A stretch of 64,000 nt of DNA. It comes from Centrapalus pauciflorus (lineage: Eukaryota; Streptophyta; Magnoliopsida; Asterales; Asteraceae). A model generated the notes under the pieces. It did not search any database, was not told the origin of the DNA, and saw nothing but the letters and a program-made list of their open reading frames with translations. The stretch is taken from the NCBI GenBank assembly GCA_020465985.1, contig JAANYP010004403.1, positions 43,981-107,980 of the forward strand. The letters run 5' to 3'. Positions 54,962-64,000 of the stretch are shown in pieces; position 1 is the first letter of the stretch; each line of letters starts with the position of its first letter. A program made the position numbers and the translations under genes.

Positions 54962-56653
54962 CTAAGTACTAGAACTATACAAACTACTACCAGCATATGA
55001 TCACTGCTCTATACAAACTCTTACCACCTTTTGGAACTTCCTGCCTTCTGATCTCCAGCCTTCGTGTAAGAAAATCGGCTGATCATGAAGCTTTCTCAGG
55101 TCGTCCTTGGATAAGTTGATCAGATGCAGTGGATTGTATACTTTCAAAATAATCTTTTCATCCAGATCCTCCATCACTGCTTCAGCCGTCTCATTGTCCA
55201 CCTACCACCACTCCATGTTTCCAAGTACATCCTGTGGCATTGACTTCATCGGCACTTTCTTCAGACATCTGACTGGCTTGTAGACCATTCTAGCCCAAGG
55301 CATGCCAGTGTGGGGATCTATTCTTGACTGATTTTCAACTCTTTTGCCTGACCTCTACTTTATTCTTTCAACTTTCCGGACCTCCCCTCCTTTATGATGA
55401 TTTTAGATATAACTTTAGCGTAGCGGTCGTCTCCCAAGTTGATAAGCTCTTTCCAGGCCAGTTCCTTCACTTCACATTTGGGCAGTGTATTGAAAACTTT
55501 CAAAGTTCTCCTTAAGTACTGAAGCCCATCTCTTCTCTTGAGCACGAATAGCTGCAGTTCCCTATCAAAGAACCAGCTTAAGATCCCTCCTGAAAGATTT
55601 CCTAGACTTGGCAGTCTCATTCTCTTCTTTACTGCCAGATCTGTCTTCTTCTCCTCCTTCCTGAACCATAGCTTTATCATTTCTTCTCTTGTTTGTTCCT
55701 TTTCAGCTACTTCAGATTATGATTCATCCATATATGCTAAGTTACGCTCATCCAGATCTATCACACTCTGATCATTATGTATATACTGTTCAGTGATAGG
55801 CTGCTTTGGGATAACTACTTTATCTACATTGTCATCCTCATCTACCACAACCTCATCATCCGACTTCCAATCCACCACCTCTTCAGGAATAAATTCCCCT
55901 TCTTCCAATTCTTCTTGATCAAAACCAAATTCATCCTCATCATCAAGATCCATCAGGGCTTCAATCATTTCATGTTCAACACTCTTTGAAGCCTCACCTT
56001 CACCCCCTTCTCGCACCCTTGGCTAACTAGGCTCCCCCTGAATTTGTGCTTGCTAAGCAGTCTTCTGAGAAAGATCTGCTAGCTTACATTCTCTTGGAGC
56101 ATCTGGATCATTGCCGTCGTCATCTTCTCACCTCACCTGATCTTCCTTGCAGCTACTCTCCCCCTGAGCTTGCAGATTTTTCAATAATTGCTCAAGGAGA
56201 GTCATCATCATCTTCATCTTAGACAATTGATCAACCACTGTTGTTCTTAACTCGGCATTCTCTTGATCAAGTCTGGCATTATGATCCTGTAGCACTTTCA
56301 CAGCTGTTGAAAGTTGATAAATCTGGACTGTTTGGAAGTCCACTTTTCCTTTTAACTTTGTGAACCGCTGATTATTCTAGTGAACGTAGTCGATGTTGAT
56401 GGAATGGAGGCGGATGTTGGTGGAGCGGTGGTTGAAGTTGATGGAACAGCCGGTAACACAGGTTGAGGAGCTGAAGTGGATGGAGCTCCCTGCATAAATC
56501 TATGCATCCTTTCCCTATGCCTAGGAGCGAGTGGAACTTCCTCTTCTTCTACAAAATCTGAGTCATCTGCATCTGCATCCCTACCTGCTGGTCTTGACAT
56601 TTGTCCTTCTACTGACCACTAATATCGATCCATAACTGCCAATTGTGACAGCC
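54962..56653 (-). pseudogene. RE12 env-like ORF, C-terminal two thirds
   Basis: From the RE13 edge: acidic stretch, APRHRERMHRFMQGAPS (about 56540-56490, equivalent of the basic patch in RE2 and RE8), Thr/Ser/Pro linker and coiled coil (QTVQIYQLSTAVKVLQDHNA, 56343-56200). Then a second acidic block (56016-55740), DRELQLFVLKRRDGLQYLRR, and the C-terminal domain with VYNPLHLINLSKDDLRKLHD (55201-55001), ending TAG at 54962-54964. There are several stops and shifts. It is split by RE13 in the segment that reads SYGSRIVVST in RE2. Confidence 0.75.
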
Positions 56654-56658
56654 GGATC

Positions 56659-57300
56659 TGTAAGGTCTACTACTGCAAGATCTATCTAGACGCGGATCCG
56701 TGAACGAGTGCGGAATCCTCGTTGACGGTTAGACGGACAACTCTCAACCAACGGAACACGGAGACTATTAGACGCTGAACGAACGACACACGAACGATCC
56801 TACGAACTAATTCTCTCCGAAATGGCACTCACCTAGTTGATAAACTCGAGATCGCCTTTTGCTTAATTCCTCACGAATTCTGCTAAAAGTCCTCTAATGA
56901 TTCGAGTCTATCCCTAATTATAGACCCTGATTCGAGTCTGATGTGGGCCAAACTCGAATCTGGCCCAAGGCCCATTCGAGTCTGTCCACAATGACACTCT
57001 CGAATCTAACCCATTCAAATCTAAGGATACATTCGAATCTATCACAGATTCGAATGTCTTCCTTTACCTATTCGAATCTAGCCAATACACTTAAACACTT
57101 AAGTGATGAAACTTACGTTATTACCTTATGATTGATTTTATCTTTGAACTTTATGTTTGAACTTCTTGTAATACGTTACATCAAGTTCCAACATACAAAC
57201 ACCGATAAATATCAACCATAAATAACATATATAACAAACACATGCTAAATCACAATGTAAGACCACTTAGACTGCTATCGTCACACAGGATGTACCAACA
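56659..57300 (-). repeat. RE13 3' LTR (642 bp)
   Basis: Minus strand TGTTGGTACATC...GACCTTACA. The inverted repeat region reads GGACAGACTCGAA and TTCGAGTTTGGCC (about 56950-56992), imperfect. Many TTCGAATCT words at 56900-57080. Confidence 0.9.
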
Positions 57301-57462
57301 GACTCCCCCTTGACGATAGCTTCTAATAATTCACACATTTGATTTAAGAACTTGGTTTATTTATTGATTACGATAGACTCGAGAACAGATTCGAAATCGC
57401 CAATATAGATTCGAGGGTATAGATTCGAGAACAGTAAGTATTAAATGACTTCACTGTTGACC

Positions 57463-57471
57463 TATATATAC
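57463..57471 (-). promoter_or_regulatory. TATA box retained in env-less RE13
   Basis: Minus-strand GTATATATAGG in the same GTCAACAGTGA context as RE2 and RE8, although the ORF it would serve is absent. Confidence 0.5.
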
Positions 57472-58177
57472 TACCAACCTTCGAGTCTAAGTGTAGATTC
57501 GAATCTACTGACAGATTCGAATTACTCCTTATTCGAGTCTGTCTTAGATTCGAAACCACCAACACTTAGAAAAATTTAGAAAATTTTGAAATAATTTCAA
57601 CTTTTCCAACTTTTTTCTACGGTATTGTGTAACCAGATAAACTATGCCAATTCTTTTACCCTAAGCTCAAGATAATTCACGCATTGATTATTTTATTCAA
57701 CTTTGAAAGCACCCTCAGTAACTTTTGACCTTTTACCTAAGTAAAAATTAAACTAAACTAAAATAAAATAAACTAAGGTAAAATGTTGACCAAAAATTTA
57801 ATCTAGACTTAAGCTATACTAAAAAATTGACAAGCTAAGCTAACTACTTAAACAACATATTTTTGATGAGTATAGTCTATGAAAGGTTCAATCAGATAGC
57901 GATGTCTGATACTTACTTTCAGTACTTAAACTTTCACACTTAGGAATTTTTATTCCTTTGATTGTTTGTCGTGACATACCTATTTATCCGATTGTTGGTA
58001 TTTTACCCCTTTAAACATTCTACATTTCGGAATATCCCTTGGCCTTTTTATTTATCAGGAACTTATCTTACGTGACTCAGACATAGACATACTTTTATGA
58101 TCAAGGCACACAGACAAAGATTCTAACTTGTTGGTATTTGCAAACTTTCTTTAAAAGACAAACATCGGACACAGGTC

Positions 58178-58329
58178 TGTATTTTCATACAACAGAGTGT
58201 CTTAGTTCGACTTAAGGTTTTCTTTTAAAGTTAGCAGATAGTGGTGACAGGTCTGTACTGACGTACAACAAAGCGACATGTCTGCTAACCCGAATCTAAA
58301 CTGAGACAACAGGTCTGTACTTAGGTACA
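58178..58329 (-). other. Triple stem-loop array (RE13)
   Basis: Apices (+): 58178-58191 (TGTAT/ATACA, sense loop GAAA), 58254-58267 (TGTAC/GTACA, loop GTCA), 58316-58329 (TGTAC/GTACA, loop CTAA). Unit 2 outer arms GTTAGCAGA (58230-58238)/TCTGCTAAC (58281-58289) pair perfectly over 9 bp. Compared with RE2 and RE8 (AGCAAGA/TCTTGCT) each arm has lost one base in a matching position, a compensatory change. Confidence 0.75.
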
Positions 58330-58938
58330 ACAGAGTTGCATGTTTTCGACTCTTAGTTTTACATGATATTTCTATTCTTTCCATTTTCAGATGTATTTGA
58401 TGTTGCCATACATCCCCAGAAAGTTTGTATACCTCATTTAGACTCAATGTTTGTATGTCTTGTACATAAAAATTAAGACCGATTGGTCATACATCTAAGT
58501 TAGTGACACGCTTGACTTTTTCTAGAATATTTTATTAGCCTTGAGATTCCCTATATGTATTATGTCTACCAACACAACAAACTAAATAAAGTATAACACT
58601 TAGAATTTAGTTGCATTATGTGTGAAAGCCTAAATACTTAGAGTCTGTAACGACGGTGCTAATTTTCGTCACTTTGAACCTATGTATCTAAGACTTAACT
58701 TCTTTTTTTTTTTTTTGATATTCTCTTTTTTTTATTTTTGTAATTTTCTCTCTTTTTTCTTTTGTTTTTCATAAGAAAAAGCAGTAAACTAAGTTAACCT
58801 ACTAACTTACTAAAAATAGAAAGTTACTAAAAATAGAAGCTTACTAAAAATAGAAACTTTCCTAAATTAGCAGACTACAGTAAAGAAAGAAATACTACGA
58901 CTCTTCAAGAAAATAAACTTATTACTACTAAGATCAAA

Positions 58939-60390
58939 TTACTCTGGGTTGCGCATTCCATTCAGTTGAATTAAATACTCAAACCGTGTCTTATCAAACG
59001 CTTTGGTAAATAAATCTGCATTGTTATCTTCTGTTGCCACTTTTACCAGTTTGATTAGATTCTTTTCAGCACAATCACGAATAAAATGATGCCTTATGTC
59101 TATGTGCTTTGTTTTACTGTGTTTAACTGGATTATTAGTTATAGCAATTATAGATTGATTGTCTATCCTAATAGGAGTTTGAGTGTAAGCCAAACCGTAA
59201 TCCCGCAATTGTTGTTGTATCCACAGAACCTGTGAGCAGCAACTACCAGCAGCAACATACTCGGCCTCGCACGTTGAAACGGCTACCGATGTTTGTTTCT
59301 TGCATTGCCAGGATACCAATCTCCCTCCTAGGAACTGACAACCTCCAGTCGTTGATTTGCGCGTCAAGCTGCATCCTCCGTAATCAGAATCCGTGAACGC
59401 TTCCAACTCTAGATCTCCCTCCGCGTGATACCAAAGACCCAACTTCAGTTTCGACTTGAGGTATCGTAGAATCCGCTTCACAGCCTTCATATGCATCTCC
59501 TTCGGATTCGCTTGAAACCTAGCACAAATACACACAGCAAACATTATGTCAGGTCTTGAAGCAGTTAAATACATAAGTGACCCAATCATGGCCCGATAAA
59601 AAGTCGGATCCACATCGGTATCACTTTCAGTACCCGGCCGGAGATTGTGATTCACTTGAATCGGCGTGCTGAAGTGGGCAGTCAACTTAGTTCCCTCCAT
59701 CCCAAACCGTTCTAATATGTCATAGACATACTTAGTTTGATGGATAAACATCCCTTCCTTCTTTTGGTCAACTTGTAACCCTAAAAAGAAATTCAACTCC
59801 CCCATAGCACTCATCTCGAACTTAGACTTCATCACCTTCTTGAAATCTTTGCACATCTGTTCGTCTGATGATCCAAAAATGATATCATCGACGTACACTT
59901 GTACCAAGATAAAGTGTTCACCCTTGCTCTTCACAAATAGAGTACTATCTATCCTACCCCTTTCAAAACCGTTTTCTAAAAGATGGTTGGATAAAGTCTC
60001 ATACCACGCCCTAGGTGCCTGATGTAATCCATAAAGAGCCTTATCTAAGCGATATACTCTATCAGGATATTTTGGATCCGTAAATCCGGGCGGTTGTTCA
60101 ACATACACCAACTCCTTCACTTTCCCATATAAGAAAGCACTCTTAACATCTAATTGATATACCTTAAAGCCCTTGAAGGAGGCAAAAGCTAGAAACAACC
60201 TAATGGCTTCCAGCCTTGCTACTGGTGCAAACACCTCATTGTAATTGATTCCCTCCTCATGGTTGAAACCCTTTACAACTAATCTCGCCTTATTGCGCGT
60301 GACTATACCCCGATCGTCTCTTTTGCACTTAAAAACCCATTTGGTTCCTATTGCTATCTCCCCTCGAGGTAACGGAACTAACTCCCACAC
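58939..60390 (-). CDS. pol: RE13 reverse transcriptase-RNase H (open 483-codon segment)
   Basis: Copia RT and RNase H, a single open segment of the polyprotein. RT: KWVFKCKRDDRGIV, YQLDVKSAFLYG (Asp ~81), GLHQAPRAWYETL, intact YVDD at 166-169, MGELNFFLGL. Connection: GSLMYLTASRPDIMFAVC. RNase H: AFTDSDYGGC, VSTCEAEYVAAGSCC, IDNQSIIAI, KTKHIDIRHHFIRDC. It ends FEYLIQLNGMRNPE then stop at 58939. The first Met is internal: upstream the frame is closed by a TAG at about 60421 where RE2 and RE8 have Gln (EAMQEEL). With the catalytic residues intact it is the best RT in the window. Confidence 0.92.
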   Translation of the reverse strand: MWELVPLPRGEIAIGTKWVFKCKRDDRGIVTRNKARLVVKGFNHEEGINYNEVFAPVARLEAIRLFLAFASFKGFKVYQLDVKSAFLYGKVKELVYVEQPPGFTDPKYPDRVYRLDKALYGLHQAPRAWYETLSNHLLENGFERGRIDSTLFVKSKGEHFILVQVYVDDIIFGSSDEQMCKDFKKVMKSKFEMSAMGELNFFLGLQVDQKKEGMFIHQTKYVYDILERFGMEGTKLTAHFSTPIQVNHNLRPGTESDTDVDPTFYRAMIGSLMYLTASRPDIMFAVCICARFQANPKEMHMKAVKRILRYLKSKLKLGLWYHAEGDLELEAFTDSDYGGCSLTRKSTTGGCQFLGGRLVSWQCKKQTSVAVSTCEAEYVAAGSCCSQVLWIQQQLRDYGLAYTQTPIRIDNQSIIAITNNPVKHSKTKHIDIRHHFIRDCAEKNLIKLVKVATEDNNADLFTKAFDKTRFEYLIQLNGMRNPE

Positions 60391-60420
60391 TTCTTGTTTC
60401 CTAAACTGTGAAAGTTCTTC

Positions 60421-61989
60421 CTACATCGCTTCAACCCAGGAGTTATCCTTAAGTGCCATTTGCACATTCTTAGGCTCTACTTGCGATATGAAACATGAAT
60501 AAAGACATGTGTGATATGCCTCGGAGTCGTTTATCATCGACAACAACACGGTGTTGTTATTTACACTACTCCGAGTCTTCACACCCTCGTTAGGATTTCC
60601 TATGATGCTTTCTATTGGATGGTTCTTGTTAATCCTAGAGGTCTCTATTTCATCAACCCTTAGATTATCTCCTAAGTTGGATCCTATTTCACCTAATGGG
60701 GGAACAGGCTCAGCTTCTATATTTTCCTCCTCACGGACGTTTTCCTCAGAATTGGAACTCGATCCTTGAGACTGATTCTCAGTTGTAGGTGCTTCCTGAT
60801 CAGCAACTTCTGGAGATCCATCTACAGTCGCAGTAGGCTCGGATGTAGATTCGAACGTGGTCCTCGGAAAGATTTGGCCATCGTCGTTCAGATGCAACGT
60901 CGCCATGTCCTTCTCGATTGTACCTGCATTATCATCCAAAGGAATGTTAAATGACTCAAATAACTTATCATAGTCAAATATCCATTCCGGACCAGTTTGG
61001 GGTTCATGTGTATAACTTGTGACTTCAATGTTATACACAATCTCCACAGTACCAGTTGTTTTGTTAAACACCCGTTTGTTTGGTGAGTTTGGCACATAAC
61101 CTAGGAAGTATCCTTCGTCAGCCTTTTCACCAAACTTCGGTTGATGTTTTGTTCTTAAAAGTGTGCATGGTACTCCAAACGGTTCGAATCCAGTTAAGTT
61201 AGGTGGCCGTTTATTCAAAATTTCATAGCATGTTTTGTTCAATGATTTGACTGTAAGGACTCGGTTTAAGATGTGGCACGCGGTATTCACTGCCTCCCCC
61301 CAAAACATGGTAGGAAGCTTTGAATCCGAAAGCATAGTCCTTGCAGCCTCAATCAAAGTTCTATTTTTACGTTCGGCCACCCCATTCTGTTGAGGTTCAT
61401 ATGGTGCACTGAATTGATGCACTATGCCCTTTGATAGGCAATATACACCAATTACAGTGTTTTTGAATTCAGTTCCATTATCACTACGAATATATTTAAC
61501 CCTAGTTCCGTATGAGTTCTCCACTTGGTCCAAGAACCCGATGAGCCTTGCAGCCGTCTCGTCCTTCGTACCTAAAAAGAAAACCCAAGAAAAACGTGAG
61601 TAATCGTCGGTGATAACTAAGCAATACCAACTACCTCCAATACTCCTTTTGTTGATTGGGCCGAAAAGGTCCATGTGCAACAGATCGAATGTTGAGGCTA
61701 TGGAATTCTGCTTCTTGGACTTGTGTGTCTTCTTGTGTTGTTTGCCCTTCATGCAAGGTAGACACTTATCCTCGAACTGAAAACTTTTCATGGGCACACC
61801 CTGCACCAGTCCATGCTTCGTTATGTAATTCATCTTTCTCAGGTGCAGGTGAGCCATGCGTCTGTGCCACAGTACGGATTCCGTCTCCGAAGCTTGGATA
61901 GTAGACAAATTGGCCCCATCGAAGTCTCTGGCTTGTTCATATCCAGCATGTACAAGTCGTTCTTCCTTGGCGCCCGCATCAACACCCAT
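60421..61989 (-). pseudogene. pol: RE13 integrase and integrase-RT linker (open 522-codon segment)
   Basis: Zinc domain VLWHRRMAHLHLRKMNYITK and CLPCMKGK (HHCC). Core with LLHMDLFGPINKRSIGG (Asp), YIRSDNGTEFKN (Asp) and NGVAERKNRTLIEAARTML (Glu), the full D,D35E set. The C-terminal domain has GEKADEGYFLGYVPNSPNKR. The linker is rich in Ser/Glu/Asn and ends SWVEAM then TAG. The first ~30 codons are out of frame with protease: a frameshift near 61900 separates them. With RT-RNase H downstream in the same frame, pol is interrupted only by that one stop here. Confidence 0.9.
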
Positions 61990-62327
61990 TCTTCAGGAAT
62001 TTTGAATCCAGGCTTTAGCACTAATGCCTCAGTGTCAGTAAATAACACCGAGTTCTTCTTATCACAGATTTGAGATACACTAATGAGATTATGAACCAGT
62101 TAATCAACGTGATAAACTTGGTCCAATTTTATTGTCCCATTAGTGACCACTACGGTACCCGTGATGTTTCCACCCTTGTTACCAGCGAATGATACGAATC
62201 CCCTATTACCCCCCTTGAAGTCTGTGAGAAGACTTCTTTCCCCCGTCATGTGCCTCGAGCAACCACTATCGACGAACCACTTGTTGTTTGGACCTGTAGT
62301 TATCTCCTGCACATGAAAGAAAAGAGG
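61901..62327 (-). pseudogene. pol: RE13 aspartic protease
   Basis: KWFVDSGCSRHMTGERSLL (DSG active site), GNKGGNITGTVVVTNGTIK, YHVD, then TAA at 62100 where RE8 has Lys, and continuing SQICDKKN and FTDTEALVLKPGFKIP. Frameshift near 61900 into the integrase frame. Confidence 0.85.
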
Positions 62328-62330
62328 TTA
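62328..62330 (-). other. In-frame TAA between nucleocapsid and protease (RE13)
   Basis: Same position and sense context (GATAAC-TAA-CCT) as 34449-34451 in RE8; gag and protease share one frame across it. Confidence 0.7.
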
Positions 62331-64000
62331 GTTATCACGGGGAACCCAAGCCATGACTGACTTGGTAATACCATTCTCGTCCACATACGTGAACTCTTTC
62401 AAGTACCCATCTCGCCTTTCAGGTGACTTGGGCCTTTGAACTGAATTTTGTTGTGGTGCCGAGTGATTTAAGTTCACTCTTTGCCTTGGTGTAGGCATTT
62501 GTTGTGGAGCTCTAGAATAATTTCTATTATATGCCATTTCTGACTGTGATCCTTGAGCTCTTACCGGTGCATATTGTCTAACTGGAGTATGTGACCTAAC
62601 TGGAGTTTGTGACCTGCTAGGTGTTGTGCTCCTATAGACTTGCTGAGGTGCTGACCTAGATTGATTATTGACACGATTCGGTGAATTTGTCCTAATCACT
62701 TCCTTTGGCCCAACCTTAACCGGTGTGTTTTTCACAACTTGTTTGGGTGCGGCCTGCACAGTTTTCTCGGTAGGTTGAGAACTACTACTGCTTGCCACAC
62801 TGGGTGAGGGCTTAACAGGTGTTGGGTTCACTGTCTTAGGGGTAACATCTGCTTTCCTAAGTGGACAGTGAGAAGCAACATGCCCTTTCTCGTGACATCT
62901 AAAGCAAGACATCTTATCTATGGACTTTTTGTGTGTTCCCTTAGATCTAGGTGTGTCACTAGTGTCTATCTCTTTTGGTACATCTACAGTGTCTGCCTCT
63001 TCGACCTGGTCAGCCTAAGAAATTTTCTGTTTTCCTGCAGGTGTTTCACTGGAGGAAGACACAAATTTCACTTTCTTGACCTTGACGGTTGAGTCAGACA
63101 CCTTAGGTGTATTTTCAACTGTAGGCTCTGGTGTCGGTTCAGGTAGGTCCTCTAAGTCTACTGACTTGTCAGTTTTCTCCTGAGGCTGAGGTACATAGTT
63201 CGCATTGAATTGTGGAGGAATTTCGTGAAAACCTAGACCTACGGGCTTCTTAGACTGTCGTTGGGCATCTAAGACTTTCCCTAGATTTAAGCTTGAATTC
63301 CTAAACTTCTCTAACTTGCTGTTTGCCTCTGCTACCTTAACCTTGGTCTCAGCTAGCTCTATATCCTTGTCCTTAAGACTTTTTGTTAAGGCCTCTACGT
63401 GCTCATACATAAGTTCTATCCTAACACACATTTCTTGCTTCATCTTTTTGATGTCTAGTATACTATCTAATCTCCTGTATCATTCATCTCTATAGTCTTC
63501 TTTAAATCTTGTTTTATATCATTTAGACTAGCATTTTCAATTTTTAAGTTTTCATTTTGAGCAGTTATGGTCTTCTGTGATTCTAAGATTAGATTTAACC
63601 TATCATTAGAACTAACACATAAAGCACATAAATCATGAAATAAAGAATAAGACAGACTAACCTTTGAGTTCTCAGATTCCACGTTGGCCATCTGAGCAGC
63701 AAACTCCAGCACTGTCTGACCATTCGCCTTTTCAACCCACATCGGACTGTTTTCCCTTGTGGTCTGCTCGTCTTCTTCACACCCATTCTCCGTAACTTCA
63801 GCCATGAAAGCTCTAGCATTGGACTCAAGATGTGAACTCCAGTCATAGGTACCATCTAGCTGTCTGTCAGAAGTGACATTGGATAGTAGACCCGCTAGAT
63901 TGGCTTGACCAGTTGAGGAACTCGGAAGGTATCTTTGTTGGGACTGATTTTGGAACTGTCCCTGATGCTGACTCTGCCCTTGGTATGACTCCACTTTCGG
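62331..64000 (-). pseudogene. gag: RE13 gag, C-terminal half (coiled coil and second zinc knuckle)
   Basis: From the window edge: Gln-rich stretch (SYQGQSQHQGQFQNQSQQRY), LAGLLSNVTSDRQLDGTYDW, coiled coil (63700-63480), frameshift near 63460, second coiled-coil part (IELMYEHVEALTKSLKDKDI), stop at 63015. Then zinc knuckle 2 CFRCHEKGHVASHCP (62909-62865) and a basic Pro/Gln/Arg/Ser tail (RSQTPVRSHTPVRQYAPVRA) ending WVPRDN. The capsid-like domain and knuckle 1 lie right of the window. Confidence 0.85.

Larger units (their letters stand above)
54348..56658 (-). mobile_element. RE12: Ty1/copia element (RE8 family), 3' part, interrupted by RE13
   Basis: 3' LTR (54920-54348), degraded PPT (54921-54931) and the C-terminal two thirds of the env-like ORF (to 56658), where RE13 begins. 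The rest lies beyond RE13. Inserted in RE11 pol; candidate TSD left copy GAGAA (54343-54347), partner outside the window. Confidence 0.85.
57301..58938 (-). other. RE13 pol-LTR spacer, env-less
   Basis: Non-coding. PPT AAGGGGGAGTC (57301-57311). Homology to the RE8 PPT-proximal sequence stops near 57352 and homology to the distal spacer begins there, marking the deletion joint. TTCGAATCT words cluster at 57370-57560, TATA box at 57463-57471, AT-rich tract at 57740-57830, hairpin array at 58150-58345, and a poly-T/A stretch near 58700. Confidence 0.75.
56659..64000 (-). mobile_element. RE13: Ty1/copia element (RE8 family) lacking the env-like ORF
   Basis: 3' LTR (57300-56659), PPT, a spacer without env-like sequence (57301-58938), RT-RNase H, integrase, protease, gag C-terminus (to the window edge). 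Against RE2 and RE8, everything from the intron to the end of the env-like ORF (about 3 kb) is missing, while the PPT-adjacent 45 bp and the rest of the spacer remain. Candidate TSD left copy GGATC (56654-56658). Pol has few lesions, so it looks the youngest. Confidence 0.9.

Noticed and set aside
1..64000. Endogenous pararetrovirus or true retrovirus
   Set aside because: Domain order protease-integrase-RT-RNase H is copia-type; no movement protein or coat domain and no membrane glycoprotein features in the downstream ORF.

Overview
The window is plant nuclear DNA, most likely from a eudicot with a repeat-rich genome. I found no cellular gene. Nearly every base belongs to an LTR retrotransposon, and the elements are inserted into one another. 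Long terminal repeats begin TG and end CA, primer-binding sites match initiator-Met tRNA, and 5-bp target-site duplications (TSDs) are readable for RE2, RE6, RE7 and RE8 (one imperfect for RE5). I number the elements RE1-RE13. Coding remains are Ty1/copia gag-protease-integrase-RT-RNase H plus a large extra ORF downstream of pol, the so-called env-like ORF of the Sirevirus (SIRE/Maximus) type. The rest are Ty3/gypsy pieces: two LTRs starting TGTAACATCC, an Athila-like element and LTR, and a chromovirus-like protease fragment. Species cannot be read from the sequence.

Layout. Left block: RE4 (copia, + strand, starting left of the window) is the host. RE3 (copia, -, LTR 9853-10489) lies in RE4. 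RE3 is split by RE2 (copia, +, 2950-9837, TSD GGCTC) and by RE1 (gypsy-type, -, LTR 173-1856). The RE4 env-like ORF (10638-14342, resuming at 40668-41736) is interrupted by an Athila-type solo LTR (RE5, 11952-13064) and by RE6 (copia, -, 14343-40662, TSD GTATG). RE6 gag is split by a solo LTR (RE7, 22982-24995, TSD GATCA) and by RE8 (copia, -, 25287-38589, TSD GTAGG), the only element here that is complete from LTR to LTR with gag, pol and env-like ORF. Middle: RE4 3' LTR (from 41768), a chromovirus-like fragment (RE9) and an internally deleted Athila element (RE10, to 48206). Right block: RE11 (copia, -, from 48689) is interrupted at 54348 by RE12 (copia, -), which is interrupted at 56659 by RE13 (copia, -). 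RE13 runs out of the window and has the best-preserved pol.

Function. All polyproteins carry stops or frameshifts, and three of five RT catalytic motifs are damaged, so no autonomous element is intact as read. The striking signal is non-coding. In the RE2/RE8/RE13 family the pol-env spacer keeps (i) three consecutive stem-loops with paired arms and apical TGTAY-tetraloop-RTACA hairpins, and (ii) a TATA box. In RE2 and RE8 the TATA box is followed by an ATG-free leader and a plant-type intron acceptor that ends 2 nt before the env-like ATG. RE4 and RE6, from another copia family, have a similar acceptor before their env-like ORFs. This suggests that the extra ORF is expressed from its own promoter as a spliced mRNA. 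The env-like products show no evident signal peptide or membrane segment but do carry basic, nuclear-localisation-like patches. Coordinates of LTRs and TSDs were read directly; family names come from recognition of protein motifs without database searches.
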